Below are positions 9,312-18,441 of a DNA stretch of 64,000 bases, piece by piece (position 1 is the stretch's first letter; every line of letters begins with the position of its first letter). The stretch comes from Aggregicoccus sp. 17bor-14. Its GTDB lineage: Bacteria > Myxococcota > Myxococcia > Myxococcales > Myxococcaceae. A model generated the notes under the pieces. The model was not told the DNA's origin and made no database searches. It was given only the letters and a program-made list of their open reading frames with translations. The position numbers and the translations under genes are program-made. The DNA is taken from NCBI RefSeq assembly GCF_009659535.1, contig NZ_VJZZ01000018.1:57851-121850 (forward strand), in the 5' to 3' direction.

Positions 9312-10952
9312 TCACTTCGGGGGCGCGGTGAAAGCGAAGGCCCCCATGGCCCCGGCGAGCAGACGGGTCAGCTGGTCCAGGCGCTCGAGCGAGACGAACT
9401 CGTCCGGGGCGTGGCCGGTGTAGAGGTCGCCGGGGAAGTCCGGGCCGAAGTCCACCGCGCGCGGGAAGAGGCGGGCGTAGGTGCCGCCGCGCACGCTGCG
9501 CGGCGCGGCCTGCGGGTCGCTCATCTGCTGGCGGTAGATGCCGAGCAGCGTGGTGACGAGCGGGCCGGAGGGGTCCGCCACGTGCGGGTCTCCCACGTAG
9601 CGGCCCTTGCCCTCGTGCACGCGCCCGCCGGTGGCCTCGGCCACGCGCCGGGCGGCGGCGTCCAGCGAGGCGTTGAAGGCGGCCGCGTCCTTGCCCTGCG
9701 GCCGGCGCATGTTGATGCCCAGCGTCACCTTGCCCTTCTCCAGGCGCAGCAGGTCCGCCGTCACCAGCAGCCGGCCCATGAGCGGGTCCTCGTAGGCGAG
9801 CCCCAGCTTCTGGCCCCACACGTCGCCGTCGAAGTGGCTCGCGAGCAGCCCGAGCATGGCCTTCGCGCCCCCGTCCTCGAGCGGCAGGCGCGAGGCGACC
9901 GCGGCGAGGTCCCAGAGCGCGTTGCGCCCCTCCTCTGCGACGCTGGAGTGCACCGCCACGCCGCGCGCGACGAGGCGCACGCTGCCCCCTGCGCGCTTCA
10001 CCTCCACCTTCATCAGCGGGCGCTCGGCGGCGAGCGCGGCCACGTTCGCCTGCACCTGCGCGAGCGCCTGCGCGGCGCTCATCCCCACCGGCAGCAGCGT
10101 CAGCTCCGCCTGGCCCGGCACCTGGGTGAGGAACTCGCCGCCGCTCAGGGCCGTGACGCGCAGGCGCGCGGCGGGCGCCGGCGTACCGGCGTCCGCGGCG
10201 CCTGCGGAGTCAGGGGCTGCGGCCGGAGCGGCGTCCGCCTCCAGCGCCCAGCCGACGAAGCCGGACTGCGCGGCGACGAGGGGGAAGTTCGCGTCCACCG
10301 AGATGACGTGGGGCGGGTGCGGCTCCTTCTCCGCGTAGGCCTGCATCCCCGTCCAGTCGCTCTCCTCGCCGTTGCCCACGATGACGAGCACGCGGCCCGC
10401 GGGCTTGAGGCCCAGCTCGTTGGAGAGCTGGATGAGGGTGAGCACCGCGGCGAGCGGCGCCTTGTCGTCCATGGCGCCGCGGCCGTAGAGCTTGCCGTCC
10501 TTCACCACCGGCTCGAAGGGCTTCGTCTTCCACTCGTGCGCCGGGGCGGGCACCACGTCGCCGTGGAAGACGAAGCCCACCTGCAGCGGTCCCTCGCCCC
10601 AGGCGAGCTCGAAGACGTCGTTCTGGCCCACGGTGCGGAAGGCGAGCCCGTTCCTCTTCGCCCAGCCCTGGAGGAAGGCGCCCATGCGGGCAATCTCCGG
10701 GCTCTTCGCCGCCGGCACCTCGCTGCTCACCGTGCGGAAGCGGATGAGCTGCGAGGTGAGCTGGACGACGCTGTCCTGCGCGCAGGCGGCCGCGTAGGCC
10801 GTGAGCTGCGCGGGGGCCGCGGGCTGGCCGGGCGTGAGGAAGCGCGCGGCGCGCGCGGGGCCGGCGCCGCGGCAGCGGGGGTCTTTCGCAGCGGGGGCCG
10901 CGGAGGCCTGGAGGGCACCGAGCAGCGACAGCAGCAGGGCGAGAGAGCGCAT
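9312..10952 (-). CDS. secreted M20-family (PepV-like) dipeptidase
   Basis: 546 residues with a signal peptide (MRSLALLLSLLGALQASAAP). Zinc-binding features of M20 peptidases are in order: FVFHGDVVPAP, then GKLYGRGAMDDKAPLAAVL, then VIVGNGEESDW, and a lid domain rich in Ala with HSSVAEEGRNALWDL. The C-terminal YTGHAPDEFVSLERL supplies the last ligand region. It probably cleaves dipeptides or similar N-acyl amino acids outside the cytoplasm. I chose ATG 10952 because it begins the signal peptide; an ATG 15 bases upstream is possible. Downstream is the ornithine-cyclodeaminase-like gene. Confidence 0.85.
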   Translation of the reverse strand: MRSLALLLSLLGALQASAAPAAKDPRCRGAGPARAARFLTPGQPAAPAQLTAYAAACAQDSVVQLTSQLIRFRTVSSEVPAAKSPEIARMGAFLQGWAKRNGLAFRTVGQNDVFELAWGEGPLQVGFVFHGDVVPAPAHEWKTKPFEPVVKDGKLYGRGAMDDKAPLAAVLTLIQLSNELGLKPAGRVLVIVGNGEESDWTGMQAYAEKEPHPPHVISVDANFPLVAAQSGFVGWALEADAAPAAAPDSAGAADAGTPAPAARLRVTALSGGEFLTQVPGQAELTLLPVGMSAAQALAQVQANVAALAAERPLMKVEVKRAGGSVRLVARGVAVHSSVAEEGRNALWDLAAVASRLPLEDGGAKAMLGLLASHFDGDVWGQKLGLAYEDPLMGRLLVTADLLRLEKGKVTLGINMRRPQGKDAAAFNASLDAAARRVAEATGGRVHEGKGRYVGDPHVADPSGPLVTTLLGIYRQQMSDPQAAPRSVRGGTYARLFPRAVDFGPDFPGDLYTGHAPDEFVSLERLDQLTRLLAGAMGAFAFTAPPK

Positions 10953-10981
10953 GGTCGCGCCAGTCATGCACAAAGCGGCGC

Positions 10982-11398
10982 CTAGTGCGAGGAGTCGTGC
11001 GCGTGGCGGTGGGCGCGGTGCGCGGCCTCGGTGCGGTCCACGCCGCTCTTGCGCAGCCGCTGGAACTCGCGCTCGAAGGCCGCGAGCTCCTCGTCGCTCG
11101 CGTGCTCCAGGTCCGCGAAGACGTTGCGCGCGCGGCGCTGGGCGCGGATGAGCTCGTCCAGCTTCAGGTGCAGCGCGCGCGCGTCCCGGTTCTGGGTGGC
11201 CTGGATGAGGAACACCATCAGGAAGGTGATGACGGTGGTGCCGGTGTTGATGACCAGCTGCCAGGTGTCGCTGAAGTGGAAGAGCGGCCCGGTGACCGCC
11301 CACACGAGCACCACCGCGAGCGCGAGGAGGAAGGCGCCCGGGCGCCCCATGCGCTCGGAGATGCCGAAGGCGAAGCGGTGGAAGCGCTCGGAGCTCAT
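10982..11398 (-). CDS. low-affinity iron permease (Fet4-like) family membrane protein
   Basis: 138 residues. Two hydrophobic helices (GAFLLALAVVLVWAVTGPLF and TWQLVINTGTTVITFLMVFL) are followed by the family signature IQATQNRDARALHLKLDELI and a charged His-rich tail. This is the bacterial short form annotated as low-affinity iron/zinc permease; transport has not been shown for most members. The ATG at 11398 is preceded by TTTGAGGCG and begins at the conserved SSERFHRFA segment. A GTG 18 bases further upstream is the alternative. Confidence 0.85.
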   Translation of the reverse strand: MSSERFHRFAFGISERMGRPGAFLLALAVVLVWAVTGPLFHFSDTWQLVINTGTTVITFLMVFLIQATQNRDARALHLKLDELIRAQRRARNVFADLEHASDEELAAFEREFQRLRKSGVDRTEAAHRAHRHAHDSSH

Positions 11399-11473
11399 CG
11401 CCTCAAAGGTGCGCACGCGCGCGCCTGTTGGACAGGCGGCCAGCCCCGGGCGCCCGGCTGCCGGGCCGCCGGC

Positions 11474-13123
11474 CTAGAGCCGCAGGGTCTGCAGCGCCGC
11501 GTCCACCTGGGCGCTCACATCCTGCAGCAGCTGCACGGCGGCGCGCGTGGCCTCGAGGCTGGCCATGGTGACGGTGGTGCCGCTGGCGAGGTCGCCCACC
11601 GCGCCCGAGAGCATGCCGATGCCCGCGTCCTGCTCGCCCACGGCGCCGGCCACCTGGCGGATGCCGAGGCTCGCCTCCTGCAGGAGCGCCCCGAGCTCGC
11701 GCAGCCGCGCGCTGCTCTGGCCCACCTGCGCGAGGCTGCCCTTCATCTGCGCCTGGCCCTGCTCGGTGAGCTGCACGGCGGAGCGCACCGCGTCCGCGGT
11801 GGACAGGAGCACGCGGCGCACCTCGCTCGTCGCCTTCACCGAGCGCTCGGCGAGGCTGCGCATCTCCTGGGCGACGACGGCGAACCCGCGGCCCACCTCG
11901 CCTGCGCGCGCAGCCTCGATGGAGGCGGAGAGCGCGAGCACGTGGCTCTGCTCGGCCACGTCCTTCACCGCCTGGGTGATGGTGCCCACCTCCGCGGTGC
12001 GCTCGCCCAGCTCCACCACCTGGCGGGCGATGGCCTCGATGTGCGTGCCGATGTGCTGGATGCCGCCGAGGCTCTCGTCGAGCGCGCGGGTGCCGGCGAG
12101 CCCGACCTCCTCTGCGCGCACGGCGCTGCCCAGCAGCTGGGTCGCGCGCGCGGCCGCCATGCCGCTGCTCTCGCGCAGCACCTGGGCGCTCACCAGCGTC
12201 TCCTGCAGGCTGGTGGCCTGGATGGTCACCTGGCGCTCCTGCTCGCTGCTGGCGGCCGCCATGTGCTCCACCGCGATGCCCAGCTGGGCCACGGTGGTGC
12301 GCAGGGTGAGGTGCAGCTCGCGCAGGCGCCCGAGCATCTGACCCAGGCCCGCGGCGAGCTGGCCCAGCTCGTCCTCCGCCGTCTCGGGCAGCTGCACGCT
12401 GAGGTCGCCCTGGCCCACCTGCTGCGCGGCGCTCACGAGCGCGCGCAGGGGCACGGTGAAGGAGCGCGCGATGCGGAAGAGGACGAAGAGCCAGAAGGCG
12501 GCGAGCGCGAGCACGGCGAGCAGGGTGATGGCGAGCTCGTGGCGCAGGGCGCGCTCGGACTGCGCCTGCACCTCGTCGTACTGCAGGTACATCGCGTTGC
12601 TCGCGCTCTCGATCTGCTCCACCAGCCGCGCGTAGCGGCGGCTCTCCGCGTCCGAGAGCAGCGTGGCGGCGCCGGGGGTGGTCAGGTGCACGCGCAGCGC
12701 GTTGCGCAGCTGGCGCCAGGTGGTGCGCGCGTCCACGATGAGCGGGCGCGAGTCGCCCAGCGTGCCGTCCTCCAGCGCGCGCTCGAAGCGCAGGTCGATG
12801 GCATCGGCCTGCTCGGTGAGCTGGCGGCGCAGGAGCGCAGCGCGCTCGTGGCTGCCGGACTGCTGCAGCCGCGCGACGAGGGCGTAGCTGCCGTTGAGGT
12901 CCACCAGCAGCAGCGTGAGCCGCTCGCGCGCCTCGCGCTGGGCCTTGAGCAGCGCGTGGGTGGGCCCGCCGATGCGGTAGCGCTGCAGCACGTGCAGCTG
13001 CAGGAGCGAGCCGGCGAGGAGCGCCGCGGTCATCACGGCCACGGCGAGCAGCAGGCGCTGCCGGATGCTGAGGCGCCGGATGCTGATCCGGCTGGGGCGG
13101 GAGGGGCTCAAGCGGGGCGTCAC
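11474..13123 (-). CDS. methyl-accepting chemotaxis protein
   Basis: 549 residues. It has TM1 at about residues 24-44 (LLLAVAVMTAALLAGSLL), a periplasmic helical sensor of about 150 residues, TM2 (LAITLLAVLALAAFWLFVLF), a HAMP domain (SFTVPLRALVSAAQQVGQGD) and a signalling domain with the hairpin tip SASIEAARAGEVGRGFAVVA. It should control a CheA/Frz-type pathway; no che genes are in the window. The GTG start at 13123 overlaps the TGA of the phosphate-binding-like lipoprotein gene, implying coupled synthesis. The sensor might read that binding protein rather than a free ligand (inference). Confidence 0.9.
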   Translation of the reverse strand: MTPRLSPSRPSRISIRRLSIRQRLLLAVAVMTAALLAGSLLQLHVLQRYRIGGPTHALLKAQREARERLTLLLVDLNGSYALVARLQQSGSHERAALLRRQLTEQADAIDLRFERALEDGTLGDSRPLIVDARTTWRQLRNALRVHLTTPGAATLLSDAESRRYARLVEQIESASNAMYLQYDEVQAQSERALRHELAITLLAVLALAAFWLFVLFRIARSFTVPLRALVSAAQQVGQGDLSVQLPETAEDELGQLAAGLGQMLGRLRELHLTLRTTVAQLGIAVEHMAAASSEQERQVTIQATSLQETLVSAQVLRESSGMAAARATQLLGSAVRAEEVGLAGTRALDESLGGIQHIGTHIEAIARQVVELGERTAEVGTITQAVKDVAEQSHVLALSASIEAARAGEVGRGFAVVAQEMRSLAERSVKATSEVRRVLLSTADAVRSAVQLTEQGQAQMKGSLAQVGQSSARLRELGALLQEASLGIRQVAGAVGEQDAGIGMLSGAVGDLASGTTVTMASLEATRAAVQLLQDVSAQVDAALQTLRL

Positions 13124-13977
13124 TGGTTGGAGGCGCGGGGCACGAAGTGGCGGGCCACCTGCGCCTGGCCCGCGCCCGAGAGCGCGTAGTCGAAGAAGGT
13201 GCGCAGCTTGCCGGTGGGCGCCGCGCGGGTGACGAGCAGCAGCGGCCGGCCGAGCGGGTACGCGCCCGAGCGCACCGAGCCCGCGTCCGGCGCGACGCCG
13301 TCCACCGCGAGCGCGCGCGTGCCCTCGCCGGCGAAGGCGAGCGAGGCGGGGGTGACGGCGTGCGGGTGGCTCGCCACGTACTGCACGCACTCGCGCGCCG
13401 TGGTGAAGAGGCGCACCGGGCCCAGCGCCGCGCCCTCCATCACCTGCTCCTGGAAGAGCGAGAGCGTGCCGTGCGCCGCGCCGCCGGACTGCACCACCAG
13501 CTCCACCGGCGCGTCCTCGCCGCCCAGCTCGCTCCAGCGCGCCACCTGCCCCGTGAACAGCGCCTTGAGCTGCGCCTCGCTCAGTGCGCGCACCGGGTTC
13601 TGCGCGTGCACGAAGACCGCGAGCGCGTCGTAGCCGAGGATGGTCCAGTAGGGCAGCTGCGCCTTCTCGCTGCTGTGCAGCGAGCGCGACATGCCCGCCA
13701 CGCTCGCGCGCCCCTCCATCACCGCCGCGAAGCCCTCGCTCGAGCCCGGCAGCTCCACGCTGCCGAAGCGCTCGCCGCTCAGGGCCTCGTAGCCCGCGAC
13801 GAGCTGGGGCAGCACGCTGTCGCCCACCGTGGAGGAGCCGCTGTAGCGCAGCGGCTCGGCGTCCGAGCCCGCGCCGGAGCCCGCGCCCGCGCGGCCACAG
13901 CCGGCGAGCGGAAGGAGGGCGAGCAGCGGCAGCAGCAGGAGCGAGCGCAGAGACAAGACGCGTTCAACTTTCCACAC
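13120..13977 (-). CDS. PstS-like periplasmic binding lipoprotein
   Basis: 285 residues from GTG 13977. A lipobox (LLALLPLAGC) follows a hydrophobic stretch, then a Gly/Ala linker. The body matches phosphate-type binding proteins: RYSGSSTVGDSVLPQLV, SSEGFAAVMEGRASVAGMSR, LGYDALAVFVHAQNPV, and LKALFTGQVARWSELGG, which is the PstS 'IFLGKITNW' position. No pst transporter genes are adjacent. Instead the gene is coupled by a GTGA overlap to a chemoreceptor, so it probably serves sensing rather than uptake. The start is uncertain; TTG 13953 is an alternative. Confidence 0.8.
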   Translation of the reverse strand: MWKVERVLSLRSLLLLPLLALLPLAGCGRAGAGSGAGSDAEPLRYSGSSTVGDSVLPQLVAGYEALSGERFGSVELPGSSEGFAAVMEGRASVAGMSRSLHSSEKAQLPYWTILGYDALAVFVHAQNPVRALSEAQLKALFTGQVARWSELGGEDAPVELVVQSGGAAHGTLSLFQEQVMEGAALGPVRLFTTARECVQYVASHPHAVTPASLAFAGEGTRALAVDGVAPDAGSVRSGAYPLGRPLLLVTRAAPTGKLRTFFDYALSGAGQAQVARHFVPRASNQ

Positions 13978-14062
13978 TTCCCCCCGGCGCGCGAGTCGGC
14001 CTCCCCGCCCCTCCGCGCGCAGGCCGGGCGGCCAGGCGCGCGGAGCCCCACCCACGCCTACA

Positions 14063-16063
14063 TCACTGCACCCCGGCGAGCCCGCGCAGCACCTGGGCCC
14101 GCACGAAGGTGGCCGGCACCGGGCCCTGGCGCATGAGCGCGAGGTGGAAGCGCTGCAGGTCGAAGGGGCGCCCCGCGAGCTCCGCCTGGCGCCGCGCCTC
14201 CGCGCGAAGCGAGCGGATGGCGTCGCGGCCGAGCCGGTAGGTGACGGCCTGGGTGGGCCACTTGGAGTAGCGGTAGATGGCCTCCTCCGCCCCCTTGCAG
14301 CTCGCGCGCTTCACGGCGCTGAGGCGGGGCGCCGTGCAGGAGCCGGGCAGGAAGTCCGGCACCTGGCTGAAGAGGTCCACCGCCTGCGCGTAGGTGAGGC
14401 GCCCGGTGTGCAGGCCCGTGTCCACGCGCACCCGCAGCTCGCGGTAGAGCTGGCCCGCGAGCATGTAGAGCCGCTCCTCGGGGGTGTAGAAGCCCGCGGG
14501 TGCGCCCGGCGCCGGCTCGGCCATCAGCGCCTCGGCGTACAGGCCCCAGCCCTCGGAGGCCATGGAGTCCGCCCACATGCTGCTCGAGTCCTCCACCGCG
14601 CCCGGCATCAGCCAGCGCAGCGGGCCGAAGGCGTCGCGCTCGCGGGTGAGGGTCTTGTAGTGCCAGTCGTGGCCGGGGAAGCCCTCGTGCGCGCTGAGGT
14701 CCGCCATGGCGTGCACGTTGTTCGCCTTGAGCCCCTCCACGTCGTTGCCGGTGGGGGTGACGTAGAAGCGGCCCACGCCGGTGCGCTTGAAGGGGGGCGC
14801 AGGGTAGTAGGAGGCGCCGGACACGGAGGCGCGCAGGGGCTCGGGCGTCTCCACCACCTCGAGCTGGTAGTCCTGCGGCACCTCGAAGAGGCCCGTCTTG
14901 CGCGCGTAGTCCACGAGCCGGAAGGCGGCGGCGCGGTAGCCCTCCACCATCTCGCGGTCGCTCTTCGGGTAGTCCTGGCCCAGCCGGTCGAAGACGGCGC
15001 GCACCGCGGCGAAGCCGTCCGCGGGCAGGCGCCACTGGTGGCTGCGGCCGATGTCGCGCGCGAGCTGCACCATCTCCTGCTGGCGCGCCTCGATGAGGCC
15101 CTGCGCGCCCTCGAAGAGCTGCGCGCTCGTCTCGCTCACGCCCAGGTCGTGCTTCAGCGCCCAGTCGTACTCGGGCTCGCCCAGGGCGTAGTGGTCCTGC
15201 GCGAAGGCGGGCTTCACGCCGGCCTCGCGCCTGTCCGGCGCGTCGAAGAAGGTCTTCGCCACGAAGGCGCGGAAGGTGCGGAAGGCCTCGCCCGCCTGCG
15301 CGCCGGCTTGTTGCACCTCCTGCACCAGCGCCTCCTTCTCCGGGCCGCTCGCGCGCGCCTCGGCGAGCGCGGGCACCGTCTTGCTCAGGTACTCGGCGCT
15401 GGCGAGCGGGGTGTCCAGCCCGTCGCGCACCAGCATGCGCTTGTCCGGGGTGTTGCCGCGGGTGACGCCCGTCTGCAGCTGGTCCTGCGCCACCTGCAGG
15501 TAGGCGGGCACGGCGCGCAGCCGGCGGGCGAGCGCGCGCCACTCGGCGGCGGTGCCCAGCGTGCCCTCGCCCGTGCGGGTCATGCCCTGCAGGCTCGCGT
15601 CCGTGCCGCGGAAGGGCTCGTCCACGTAGCTGTCCAGCGCGCGCTCCTGGTAGCGGCGCTCGGCGTACAGGTGGTGCAGGTAGCGCAGCTGCGCGAGCGC
15701 CACCTCGCGGTCGATGCGCAGGCTCGTGCTCTGCAGGGCGCGCGCGTCCGTGAAGGCGCGCTGCAGGCGCTCCACCCACTGCAGCTCCTCGGCGAGCGCG
15801 CCCGGCGAGAGGTCGCGCAGCCGGCCGTCCGCCTCGGCGAGCGCGGGGTCGAAGCCGCTGCCGCCCAGGTACGTGCTCTCGGTGGGGTTGCGCTGCAGGA
15901 ACTCCACCACGTAGCGGTGCTCGAGCGCGCGGAAGTCCGCGTCCGCATCGCGCGCGGGTGCAGGCGCAGGCGGCGCGGCGGGCGCAGGTGCGGGAGGGGG
16001 AGCGGCGGCGGGCCGGTGGGAGCAGGCCAGGGCGAGCAGGAGCAGGGGCAGGAGGCGTCTCAT
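14063..16063 (-). CDS. DUF885 family lipoprotein (putative metallopeptidase)
   Basis: 666 residues. The lipoprotein signal is MRRLLPLLLLALACSH, with a Pro/Ala-rich linker at about residues 18-38. The DUF885 signature is clear: ADLSAHEGFPGHDWHYKTL near residue 470, an HExxPGHxxH-like metal-site pattern, with EGWGLYAEALM and YTPEERLYMLAGQLYRELRV after it. Family members are predicted zinc metallopeptidases of unknown substrate. Length fits the family. It stands alone between the PstS-like gene and a GAF kinase, on the same strand. Confidence 0.85.
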   Translation of the reverse strand: MRRLLPLLLLALACSHRPAAAPPPAPAPAAPPAPAPARDADADFRALEHRYVVEFLQRNPTESTYLGGSGFDPALAEADGRLRDLSPGALAEELQWVERLQRAFTDARALQSTSLRIDREVALAQLRYLHHLYAERRYQERALDSYVDEPFRGTDASLQGMTRTGEGTLGTAAEWRALARRLRAVPAYLQVAQDQLQTGVTRGNTPDKRMLVRDGLDTPLASAEYLSKTVPALAEARASGPEKEALVQEVQQAGAQAGEAFRTFRAFVAKTFFDAPDRREAGVKPAFAQDHYALGEPEYDWALKHDLGVSETSAQLFEGAQGLIEARQQEMVQLARDIGRSHQWRLPADGFAAVRAVFDRLGQDYPKSDREMVEGYRAAAFRLVDYARKTGLFEVPQDYQLEVVETPEPLRASVSGASYYPAPPFKRTGVGRFYVTPTGNDVEGLKANNVHAMADLSAHEGFPGHDWHYKTLTRERDAFGPLRWLMPGAVEDSSSMWADSMASEGWGLYAEALMAEPAPGAPAGFYTPEERLYMLAGQLYRELRVRVDTGLHTGRLTYAQAVDLFSQVPDFLPGSCTAPRLSAVKRASCKGAEEAIYRYSKWPTQAVTYRLGRDAIRSLRAEARRQAELAGRPFDLQRFHLALMRQGPVPATFVRAQVLRGLAGVQ

Positions 16064-16103
16064 GGCGGGGAGCCACCCTAGCGCGCGCGGGGCGCCCCGG
16101 CGC

Positions 16104-17348
16104 TCAGACGTTTCCGAGCGGCAGCGACAGCTCGAAGCGCGCGCCCTTGCCCGGCACGCTCTCCACCTGGAGGCTGCCGCCGTGGGCCGCCGCGATGCGG
16201 TGCGCGAGGTAGAGCCCGAGCCCCAGCCCGGTGGACTGCGGCCCCGCGGCGAAGCGCTCGAAGAGGTGCGGCAGCAGCTCGGGCGCGATGCCCGGCCCCT
16301 GGTCCTGCACGCACACCAGCGCCCAGGGGCCGCCCTCGCGCTGCTGGCTGAGCACCTGCACCTGCACGGGCACCTGGGCCGGCGAGTGCTTCAGCGCGTT
16401 GCCCACCAGGTTCTCGAGCGCCTGGCGCACGCGGCGCGGGTCCACCAGCGCCACCAGCTCCTCCTCGCCGCGCACCACCACGGGGTGCTCGGGCTCGGCG
16501 GCGAGGCTCGCCACCTCGCGCACCATCACCATCAGGTCCGTGGCGCGCCGCTCGAGCGTGAAGATGCCCTGCTCGAGCCGGCCCACGTCCAGCAGGTCCG
16601 CGATGAGGCGGCGCAGCCGCTCGAGCGCGAGCCGCGCCTGCGACGCGTCGCGCATGTTGGCGAGGTGCTGCTCGCGCCCGGCGCGGTGGTCCAGCAGGTC
16701 GATGCGCCCGCTGAGCGCACCGATGAGCGCGTTCATGTCGTGCGCGAGCGTGGTGATGAGCTCCTCGGCCGCGGTGCGCCGGCCGCGCTCGGCGGCCTCG
16801 CGCGTGAGCTGCTCCACCAGCTCCGCCTGGCGCGCCACCATGCCCACCCAGCGCGAGGCCGCCTGCACGAAGGCGAGGTCCTCGGGGCCGAAGGCCTCGG
16901 GCTTCGTGGTGGTGACGGAGAGCACGCCGCGCACGCGCCCCTCCACCTCGAGCGGCGCGGCCACGTGCGAGCGCACGCCCAGCTTCTCCTTGATGCCGGG
17001 CACCTCCTCCGGGTCGCGCTCCACGTGCCCGTCCAGCAGCGGCTTTCCCGAGCGGAAGACGCGCACCGCCTGCCCGCCGTTGCTCGAGGGCAGGCGGTGC
17101 AGCCCCAGCGCCACCTGCTTGCGCGCGAGCGGCGTGTCGCTGGTGCCCACCGCCTCGAGCGTGTCCTCCTCGGTCCGGTAGAGGAAGGCGTCCACCTTCT
17201 CCGCCCCCATCATCTGCGCCACGTGCTGCGCCGCATGGCTCAGGGCCCCCTGCAGGCTGGAGGCGGGGGTGGCGAGCAGGCTCTCGAGCGCGGTGAGCAT
17301 CCGCAGCGCGTAGGGAGGGGAGGAGGGAGGCTCGGAGGCGGACGCCAT
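16104..17348 (-). CDS. soluble GAF-domain histidine kinase
   Basis: 414 residues. A GAF domain (about 25-165; VAAPLEVEGRVRGVLSVTTT) is followed by HisKA with His203 in ITTLAHDMNALIGALSG, where the usual Asn-Pro after the phospho-acceptor is altered, and HATPase_c (ENLVGNALKHSP; DQGPGIAPELLPHLFERF; GLGLGLYLAHRIAAAHGG). No membrane segment is visible, so it is cytosolic. ATG 17348 is supported by AAGGAG ten bases upstream. The divergent gene at 17491 shares the intergenic region. No response regulator is next to it, so the partner is unknown. Confidence 0.9.
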   Translation of the reverse strand: MASASEPPSSPPYALRMLTALESLLATPASSLQGALSHAAQHVAQMMGAEKVDAFLYRTEEDTLEAVGTSDTPLARKQVALGLHRLPSSNGGQAVRVFRSGKPLLDGHVERDPEEVPGIKEKLGVRSHVAAPLEVEGRVRGVLSVTTTKPEAFGPEDLAFVQAASRWVGMVARQAELVEQLTREAAERGRRTAAEELITTLAHDMNALIGALSGRIDLLDHRAGREQHLANMRDASQARLALERLRRLIADLLDVGRLEQGIFTLERRATDLMVMVREVASLAAEPEHPVVVRGEEELVALVDPRRVRQALENLVGNALKHSPAQVPVQVQVLSQQREGGPWALVCVQDQGPGIAPELLPHLFERFAAGPQSTGLGLGLYLAHRIAAAHGGSLQVESVPGKGARFELSLPLGNV

Positions 17349-17490
17349 GAGGTGCAAGCTCCTTCGCCCCGCGGCCTTTGAAAGCCCACGTCCGCCGACC
17401 AGGGATGCCTGCCCGCCTGCACGCCGGCCAGGTGCGCGAGGCATCCCGCGCGCAGATGCACCTTTGCCTCGACGGCGGGAGGAGCCAGCG

Positions 17491-18006
17491 ATGAACGGTG
17501 CGCTGCAGCGCGCAGGACACGGAGCATTGGCGGGGGCGGTGGGGGCCGCGTGCATGACGGCGCTGCGGATGGGGGCGCACCGCGCCGGCCTCATCCAGAA
17601 GCAGGTGCCCCAGGTGGTGGAGGAGTGGATGGTGCACCGCAGCGGCCGCGCGCCGCGCGGAGGCCCCGCCGGGCACCAGGCCGCGAGCCAGCTGGTGCAC
17701 CTGGGCTACGGGGCCGCGTGGGCCGCCGCCTTCGCGCTGGGGCAGCGCGGGGGCCGCAGCCGCGCGCCGCTGCTGCGCGGGGCGCTGTTCGGCGCCGCGC
17801 AGTGGGCCTTCGGGTTCTTCGTGCTGATGCCGGCACTGGGCGTCACCCGCCCGGCGTGGCGGCAGCGCCCGCGCGAGCTCGGGGTGAATCTCTCCGCGCA
17901 CCTGCTCTACGGCGCGGTGACGGCGCTGGTGAGCGAGGAGATGCAGCAGCAGCGCCAGCGCACGCCGCGCTCGGAGCTCGCGCGCCGGCTCGCGACCGTG
18001 GGCTAG
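17491..18006 (+). CDS. hypothetical small membrane protein
   Basis: 171 residues, ATG preceded by GGGAGGAG. Ala/Gly-rich hydrophobic stretches (GALAGAVGAACMTALRMG; LGYGAAWAAAFALGQRGG; GAQWAFGFFVLMPALG; LSAHLLYGAVTALVSEE) suggest three or four weak membrane helices, similar to YagU/DUF1440-like proteins, but this is not certain. The C-terminus is basic and Gln-rich. Its stop overlaps that of the convergent Mpo1-like gene by four bases. Confidence 0.6.
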   Translation: MNGALQRAGHGALAGAVGAACMTALRMGAHRAGLIQKQVPQVVEEWMVHRSGRAPRGGPAGHQAASQLVHLGYGAAWAAAFALGQRGGRSRAPLLRGALFGAAQWAFGFFVLMPALGVTRPAWRQRPRELGVNLSAHLLYGAVTALVSEEMQQQRQRTPRSELARRLATVG

Positions 18007-18383
18007 CGGCGCGCGGCCTGGGCGCGGGCGCTCTCCTGCGCGGGGGCGGCCTGCTCGCCCGCGCGCGCCTGCTGCAGGTGCGGGGCGAGCCGGCCGCTCG
18101 CCATCAGGCCCCACATCCGGAAGTCGGAGACGAGGCTCCAGAGCGGGTAGCGGAAGGTGGCCGGGCGGTTGTGCTCCACCCGGAAGTGGCTCACCCACGC
18201 GAAGCCGTACGCGGCCGCCAGCGCCGCGGGCACCAGCAGCGCGCGCCCCGTCAGCGCCGCGCCCACCCCGAGCCCCACGCCGAGCGTGGTGCCGGCAAAG
18301 TGCAGTGCGCGTGTGGCCGGGCGGCCGTGCTCGCGCAGGTAGAAGGGCCAGAAGTCGGAGTAGGTGCGGATGCGCTCGGACAT
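18003..18383 (-). CDS. DUF962 / Mpo1-like membrane protein
   Basis: 126 residues. The start YSDFWPFYLREHGRPATRAL, the helix pair (GTTLGVGLGVGAAL; LLVPAALAAAYGFAWVSHF) and HNRPATFRYPLWSLVSDFRM are the hallmark of the DUF962/Mpo1 family. Yeast Mpo1 is an iron-dependent dioxygenase that removes one carbon from 2-hydroxy fatty acids. The His residues (REH, SHF, EHN) of the family are present. Membrane location and a fatty-acid role are inferred from the family. Confidence 0.9.
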   Translation of the reverse strand: MSERIRTYSDFWPFYLREHGRPATRALHFAGTTLGVGLGVGAALTGRALLVPAALAAAYGFAWVSHFRVEHNRPATFRYPLWSLVSDFRMWGLMASGRLAPHLQQARAGEQAAPAQESARAQAARR

Positions 18384-18441
18384 GCCCCCAGTCTAGTGAC
18401 TCGTGCGTGCGCGCGCTCGGGCTGCCACAATCGCGCCCCCG

